Positions 63,533-64,000 of a DNA stretch of 64,000 bases are shown here, piece by piece (position 1 is the first letter of the stretch; each line of letters starts with the position of its first letter). The translations under genes and the position numbers were made by a program. Below the pieces are notes generated by a model that saw only the letters and a list, made by a program, of their open reading frames with translations, was not told the origin of the DNA and searched no databases. Source of the DNA: Rhodobacteraceae bacterium (ex Bugula neritina AB1) (GTDB taxonomy: Bacteria > Pseudomonadota > Alphaproteobacteria > Rhodobacterales > Rhodobacteraceae); contig MDLF01000063.1 in NCBI GenBank assembly GCA_001730095.1, positions 62,001 to 126,000 on the forward strand. Reading direction: 5' to 3'.

Positions 63533-64000
63533 ATGAATCGGCCCGCCGATCCACATGATATGATCCAGGCGCCCTCGATCACGGGGCTGCACGAGGGCTA
63601 TATGCCCGGGTTTGCAAACGACTTTGAGACTGAGGCTTTGCCCGGGGCGCTGCCGCAGGGCATGAACAGCCCGCAGAAATGCACCTATGGCCTTTACGGC
63701 GAACAGCTGAGCGGCACCGCCTTCACTGCGGACCAGCCAGAGCGAACCTGGTGCTACCGCATCCGCCCGTCGGTCAAACATTCGCACCGTTATGAGAAAA
63801 TCGACCTGCCGCATTGGAAGTCGGCGCCCTGCGTCGATCCGGATGTGATCTCTCTGGGCCAGTACCGCTGGGATCCGGTACCGCATTCGGAAAAGGGGCT
63901 GACCTGGCTCACCGGTATGCGCACGATGACCACTGCCGGCGATGTAAACACCCAGGTCGGCATGGCCAGCCATATCTATCTGGTAACCGAGTCGATGGTG
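63533..64000 (+). CDS. hmgA: Homogentisate 1,2-dioxygenase (partial)
   Basis: The first 156 codons of the ring-cleaving enzyme of tyrosine/phenylalanine degradation. YMPGFANDFETEALPGALPQGMNSPQK and GLYGEQLSGTAFTADQPERTWCYRIRPSVKHS are unmistakable, and SAPCVDPDVISLGQYRWDPVP continues the fold. The iron-binding histidines lie beyond the window. GAGGAG lies nine bases before the ATG. The next genes are probably hmgB/hmgC, outside the window. Confidence 0.95.
   Translation, partial: MNRPADPHDMIQAPSITGLHEGYMPGFANDFETEALPGALPQGMNSPQKCTYGLYGEQLSGTAFTADQPERTWCYRIRPSVKHSHRYEKIDLPHWKSAPCVDPDVISLGQYRWDPVPHSEKGLTWLTGMRTMTTAGDVNTQVGMASHIYLVTESMV

Noticed and set aside
1-64000. CRISPR array, tRNA, rRNA or prophage
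   Set aside because: I saw no regularly spaced repeats, no tRNA-like cloverleaf with a GGTTCGAATC arm, no rRNA sequence and no phage structural genes.

Overview
The window is a 64 kb piece of a high-GC alphaproteobacterial chromosome. It most likely comes from a Roseobacter-clade Rhodobacteraceae (Leisingera/Phaeobacter/Ruegeria-like). The pointers are MipZ in place of Min proteins, a separate ATP synthase F0 operon with a b/b' pair, the folK-rpoZ-spoT-pdxJ-acpS-lepB-rnc-era-recO string, a methylsuccinyl-CoA dehydrogenase of the ethylmalonyl-CoA pathway, and B12 genes (cobC, cobD, bluB). Nearly all of it is ordinary core genome. I see no prophage, CRISPR array, rRNA or tRNA.

Layout. 1-6.6 kb: end of a chemotaxis receptor, dGTPase-like protein, CDF metal exporter, TauE-type permease, mcd, META lipoprotein. 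5.8-15.4 kb (minus strand): a long core operon from folK to recO, covering stringent response, B6, acyl carrier protein activation, protein secretion, RNase III, Era and RecO. 15.4-25.8 kb: NYN protein, ispH, an IS481 scrap, a GntR regulator divergent from an aminotransferase, smc, small secreted proteins and a lytic transglycosylase. 25.8-34 kb: cobD-cobC, a glutathionyl-hydroquinone-reductase-like GST, an L,D-transpeptidase next to a PatB-type lyase, and a def-def-fmt cluster whose second deformylase has lost its catalytic residues, followed by a truncated glycosyltransferase. 34-40 kb: TRIC channel, rnhA, methyltransferase, LysE exporter, a second and longer decayed IS481 transposase, and the F0 operon. 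40-47 kb: two DMT transporters with regulators, a universal stress protein, a prolyl-tRNA deacylase-like protein and a divergent EF-G-like GTPase. 47.6-58.6 kb: ffh and the rpsP-rimM-trmD-rplS-rpmE translation genes, interrupted at each junction by unrelated genes. 58.7-64 kb: DEAD-box helicase, mipZ, class III cyclase, and a MarR regulator divergent from hmgA, which runs off the right edge.

The best candidates for something undescribed lie in the translation gene string. They are a 691-residue coiled-coil protein with an internal duplication and an unassigned C-terminal domain, sitting tail to tail with a YegP protein across two interlocked hairpins; a reversed phosphotransferase gene wedged between rimM and trmD; a 46-residue membrane-anchored protein between bluB and rimM; and a 13-codon leader peptide with a hairpin just before rplS. 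The degenerate deformylase and a run of hairpins before ffh are also worth checking. Starts were chosen from ribosome-binding sites, overlaps and family lengths, so several genes are shorter than their longest open frame.
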